Below the pieces are notes generated by a model. The model was given only the letters and a program-made list of their open reading frames with translations. It ran no database searches and was not told the origin of the DNA. Of a DNA stretch of 64,000 nt, positions 61,817 through 64,000 are shown in pieces. The translations under genes and the position numbers were made by a program. Each line of letters begins with the position of its first letter. Position 1 is the stretch's first letter. Source of the DNA: Enterobacter_D sp963521185 (lineage in GTDB: Bacteria > Pseudomonadota > Gammaproteobacteria > Enterobacterales > Enterobacteriaceae); contig CAUQTV010000015.1 of the NCBI GenBank assembly GCA_963521185.1, forward strand, positions 1 through 64,000, read 5' to 3'.

Positions 61817-63211
61817 TTATTTTTGGGTTAAACATTGAATGCTGGTGCGGGCTGCCGCCTGTGGCCAGATGCGGGCTACGTTGGCGAGCAGAGGAATTAG
61901 CCCACGCTCATCACGGTAATAATCAAATTGCGCAGGCAGCAGAATGCGGTTGCCTTTTTCGTTGAGATCGCGGTACTTCAACCACTGGTGGATATCGAAG
62001 TCTGCGGCGCGGGATAACCAGCCGCCGGAACCAATGATCTTGCGCGTGGTGCTGAGATCGCGGCCCATTTGCAGATCGACATTGCCCACGCAGGTGCACA
62101 CCGCTTTTTTCGTCCCCGCGTGACGCTCGCTGGCGTAGCCGATACACAGACCGGCCAGTACGGTATCGAACGCTTTTTCCTGCGTGCTGGTGGGGAGGTA
62201 GTCGGGATTCGCCACCAGATGGCGCAGGTAGCGATAGAACGCCTCCTGCTCTGCGGGCTTGTTGGCAAAAATAATATCGGTCAGGGCTTTGGTGCTCTCC
62301 CCGACGACCATCGCCGAGACGCGCATGCCGAGATCCCCCTCCACCGTGCGCTTGATAAACGGCTCCGACAGGCCGTGCTGCACCGTATCCGGCGACAGCA
62401 GGTTGTGACAGGCGGAGTAAACGTCGGTGGTGGCCCCGCCCATGTCGAACAGCATGAACTCTTTCCACTCGTCGCCAAGCTGGCTGATATGGTTCACCAG
62501 CTCGAACACCGTCCACGGCGTGGGCATCGGGTCTTCCCCGGTTTCCGCGACGATGACGTCAAGACCCTTGCCTTTGACGATGCGGGAGAGGAACACATCG
62601 CAAATGGCCTGGCGTGCGGCAAACGGATTGGGGGAGTCGAGATCCGGTAAAATGTTCTCGACGATGGTCAGATCCTTGTGGCCCAGCAGCTGGCGCACCT
62701 CATCCTGAATATCGCGGTTACCGGCGTAGATGATGGCGCAATCGACGCTGGACTCAGCCAACAGCTGCGCGTTGGCGATCCCGTAGCGCGTTTCCCCGCC
62801 GTCGGTTCCACCGGTGAACAGCAAAATGTCCGGCGGGGATTGCTCCAGCTCGCGAATGTCTTGCTGATTAAGTTTGTAAGCGTAGAAGTGCGCGATCTTT
62901 GCCCCGGCGGAGTGCGCCGTTACTTTCGCTGATTCCAGCGTAATCGACGGCACCAGGCCCATCGCCGCGACGGCGAGGCCGCCTTTCGCCGAGGAAGAGT
63001 ATTTAACGGTCACTTCGCCACTGCGCAGCAACGGTCTGGCGTCGGCGACATTGAGCACCTTGTTTAAACTGTCAAAAAAGCCTTCCGCCAGATGGTGCGT
63101 GGTGGTGGGCGTCAGCGTCTGATTGACCAGCGTTAAGGCGTCGGCATGTTCCAGGTCGAACAGCGCCGCTTTCGTCCATGTGGAGCCAATATCGACTGAG
63201 ACCGTTCGCAT
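61817..63211 (-). CDS. glmL: glutamate mutase reactivating protein GlmL (MutL)
   Basis: GlmL is an ASKHA-fold ATPase thought to reactivate glutamate mutase by exchanging damaged cobalamin. The 464-residue protein shows phosphate 1 motif DIGSTWTKAALFD at the N-terminus, phosphate 2 motif DMGGATTDVYS near residue 255, and an adenosine motif GSGGWLSRA near residue 398. It overlaps glmS by one base and stands between the two mutase subunit genes, the usual S-L-E order. Confidence 0.94.
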   Translation of the reverse strand: MRTVSVDIGSTWTKAALFDLEHADALTLVNQTLTPTTTHHLAEGFFDSLNKVLNVADARPLLRSGEVTVKYSSSAKGGLAVAAMGLVPSITLESAKVTAHSAGAKIAHFYAYKLNQQDIRELEQSPPDILLFTGGTDGGETRYGIANAQLLAESSVDCAIIYAGNRDIQDEVRQLLGHKDLTIVENILPDLDSPNPFAARQAICDVFLSRIVKGKGLDVIVAETGEDPMPTPWTVFELVNHISQLGDEWKEFMLFDMGGATTDVYSACHNLLSPDTVQHGLSEPFIKRTVEGDLGMRVSAMVVGESTKALTDIIFANKPAEQEAFYRYLRHLVANPDYLPTSTQEKAFDTVLAGLCIGYASERHAGTKKAVCTCVGNVDLQMGRDLSTTRKIIGSGGWLSRAADFDIHQWLKYRDLNEKGNRILLPAQFDYYRDERGLIPLLANVARIWPQAAARTSIQCLTQK

Positions 63212-63660
63212 CAGATCACCTCTTCGGCCTGAGTCACGGAGGCGGAGTTGGCACCCTGAATATCGCTGGAGATGAGCTGGCAGACATCGTCAAGGTCGTG
63301 GCTTGGCGCAAAGACACGGTTAAAACCCATCTCTTTAAATTTGGCTTCAATGTCGGCGAAATCGTGTTTACCCACCACGAGGTTACCGCCAACAAACAAC
63401 AGAATGTCGCCCACGCCGCGCTCAATGCAGCGCTCGCGCATGCCCAGGCAGTCGATGTCGCCGTGACCATAAATTGACGAGACCACAATCGCGTCGGCAC
63501 CGGTTTCGATGGCGGCATCGATGTACTCATCCTGACTCACCATGACGCCCAGATTGATGACCCGAAAGCCATAATTTGAGAACACGCGGTCCAGCACTTT
63601 ATTTCCGACTGCGTGGCAATCGGCACCAATTACGCCAATAACAAGCGTTGCTTTTTTCAT
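63211..63660 (-). CDS. glmS: glutamate mutase sigma (B12-binding) subunit
   Basis: This is the small subunit of glutamate mutase (MutS/MamA; unrelated to glucosamine synthase GlmS). The 149-residue protein has the DxHxxG cobalamin motif at residues 14-19 (DCHAVG), where His16 ligates cobalt, then SSIYG and VGGNLVVG that complete the base-off/His-on signature. It is the first gene of the cluster and has an AAGGAT ribosome site. Confidence 0.96.
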   Translation of the reverse strand: MKKATLVIGVIGADCHAVGNKVLDRVFSNYGFRVINLGVMVSQDEYIDAAIETGADAIVVSSIYGHGDIDCLGMRERCIERGVGDILLFVGGNLVVGKHDFADIEAKFKEMGFNRVFAPSHDLDDVCQLISSDIQGANSASVTQAEEVI

Positions 63661-64000
63661 TTGTCATCCTTTGTAGAGTCGAGGCACAAAAATAATCCTA
63701 AAGCCGCCCATAAAACCTATTATTCTGCGAGCGCTGTGCGGCTTTTTAATAGCACTGGAGTGTGTTGTGCGGGGTGAGTTGAAGCAATTGATCTATTTTC
63801 AAAAGCTCATTCATAAACAGGTTGTTTTTGTGTGGTTATTTGTAAAATTGTATTAAATACAGTTGGTTAATTGATGTTTGTGATGGGCGGTTAACGCGGG
63901 GGGAAAATCGGTGCATTATTTTTAGATGGTAATTGTGATCATGCTCTAAAAACAGTTTTTGTTTTATTTATGTTAAAATTATTAAGAAAAAAAGATTATG
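63661..64000. promoter_or_regulatory. upstream control region of the glutamate mutase cluster
   Basis: These 340 bp are AT-rich and contain no gene that I can support. Inverted arms AAAGCCGC (63700-63707) and GCGGCTTT (63738-63745) could fold a leader hairpin with a 30-nt loop. A half-good CRP-like site (TGTGATCATGCTCT) lies at 63934-63947. I saw no B12-riboswitch B12-box. Operators for the PocR-type and LysR-type regulators should lie here. Confidence 0.55.

Noticed and set aside
63661..64000. Cobalamin riboswitch upstream of glmS
   Set aside because: No B12-box or multi-helix pattern is visible; only one simple hairpin was seen.
1..64000. CRISPR array, prophage, integrase or insertion sequence
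   Set aside because: No regularly spaced direct repeats and no transposase, integrase or phage gene were seen; the accessory cluster after sucD has no visible attachment repeats.

Overview
The window is a chromosomal segment of a gammaproteobacterium of the family Enterobacteriaceae. Almost every protein in the first 50 kb is close to the Escherichia coli K-12 protein in sequence and length, and the order is the E. coli order: glnU-leuW-metT, asnB, nagDCAB/nagE, glnS, chiP, fur-uof-fldA, ybfE, ybfF, seqA, pgm, potE-speF, kdpED-CBAF, ybfA, ybgA, phrB, ybgI-pxpBCA-nei, gltA, sdhCDAB-sucABCD. Differences from K-12 (an acuR/acuI-like pair after chiP, no chiQ, no rhs element beside ybfA, a full-length ybgA, and a glutamate fermentation cluster after sucD) point to a relative such as Enterobacter, Lelliottia, Citrobacter or Klebsiella; I cannot fix the genus by eye.

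Layout. 1-250: three tRNA genes, the first cut by the window edge. 476-2140: asparagine synthetase. 2417-8710: the N-acetylglucosamine regulon, with operator sites between divergent nagB and nagE. 8873-12319: glnS and the chitoporin gene, with two NagC-like operators and a 13-nt ChiX small-RNA pairing site at the chiP ribosome binding site. 12386-14216: a TetR-family regulator and an acryloyl-CoA reductase-like gene. 14381-19392: iron, redox and replication genes, including the small leader gene uof. 19497-23249: ornithine decarboxylase and antiporter with the ornithine-sensing leader peptide gene speFL. 23448-31226: the Kdp potassium pump and its two-component system. 31538-33358: ybfA, a 600-bp non-K-12 gap with a candidate 35-residue hydrophobic peptide gene, and ybgA. 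33389-38701: photolyase, 5-oxoprolinase and endonuclease VIII. 38823-50496: the TCA-cycle block, with nested inverted repeats between sdhB and sucA and a REP pair between sucB and sucC.

50727-63660 is the main accessory region. Two plus-strand regulators (PocR-AraC type and LysR type) face a minus-strand cluster, glmS-glmL-glmE-mal-atuA-like-DUF4387 // gltP-like-glsA-fumD-cobA. Together these encode a periplasmic glutaminase, a glutamate-type symporter, coenzyme-B12-dependent glutamate mutase with its reactivator, 3-methylaspartate ammonia-lyase, a mesaconase-type class I fumarase and a corrinoid adenosyltransferase: the methylaspartate route of glutamate breakdown from glutamine to citramalate. 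No citramalate lyase is present. Instead the cluster holds an AtuA-like/DUF4387 pair of unknown function, the most promising undescribed component. I saw no CRISPR array, insertion sequence, integrase or prophage gene.
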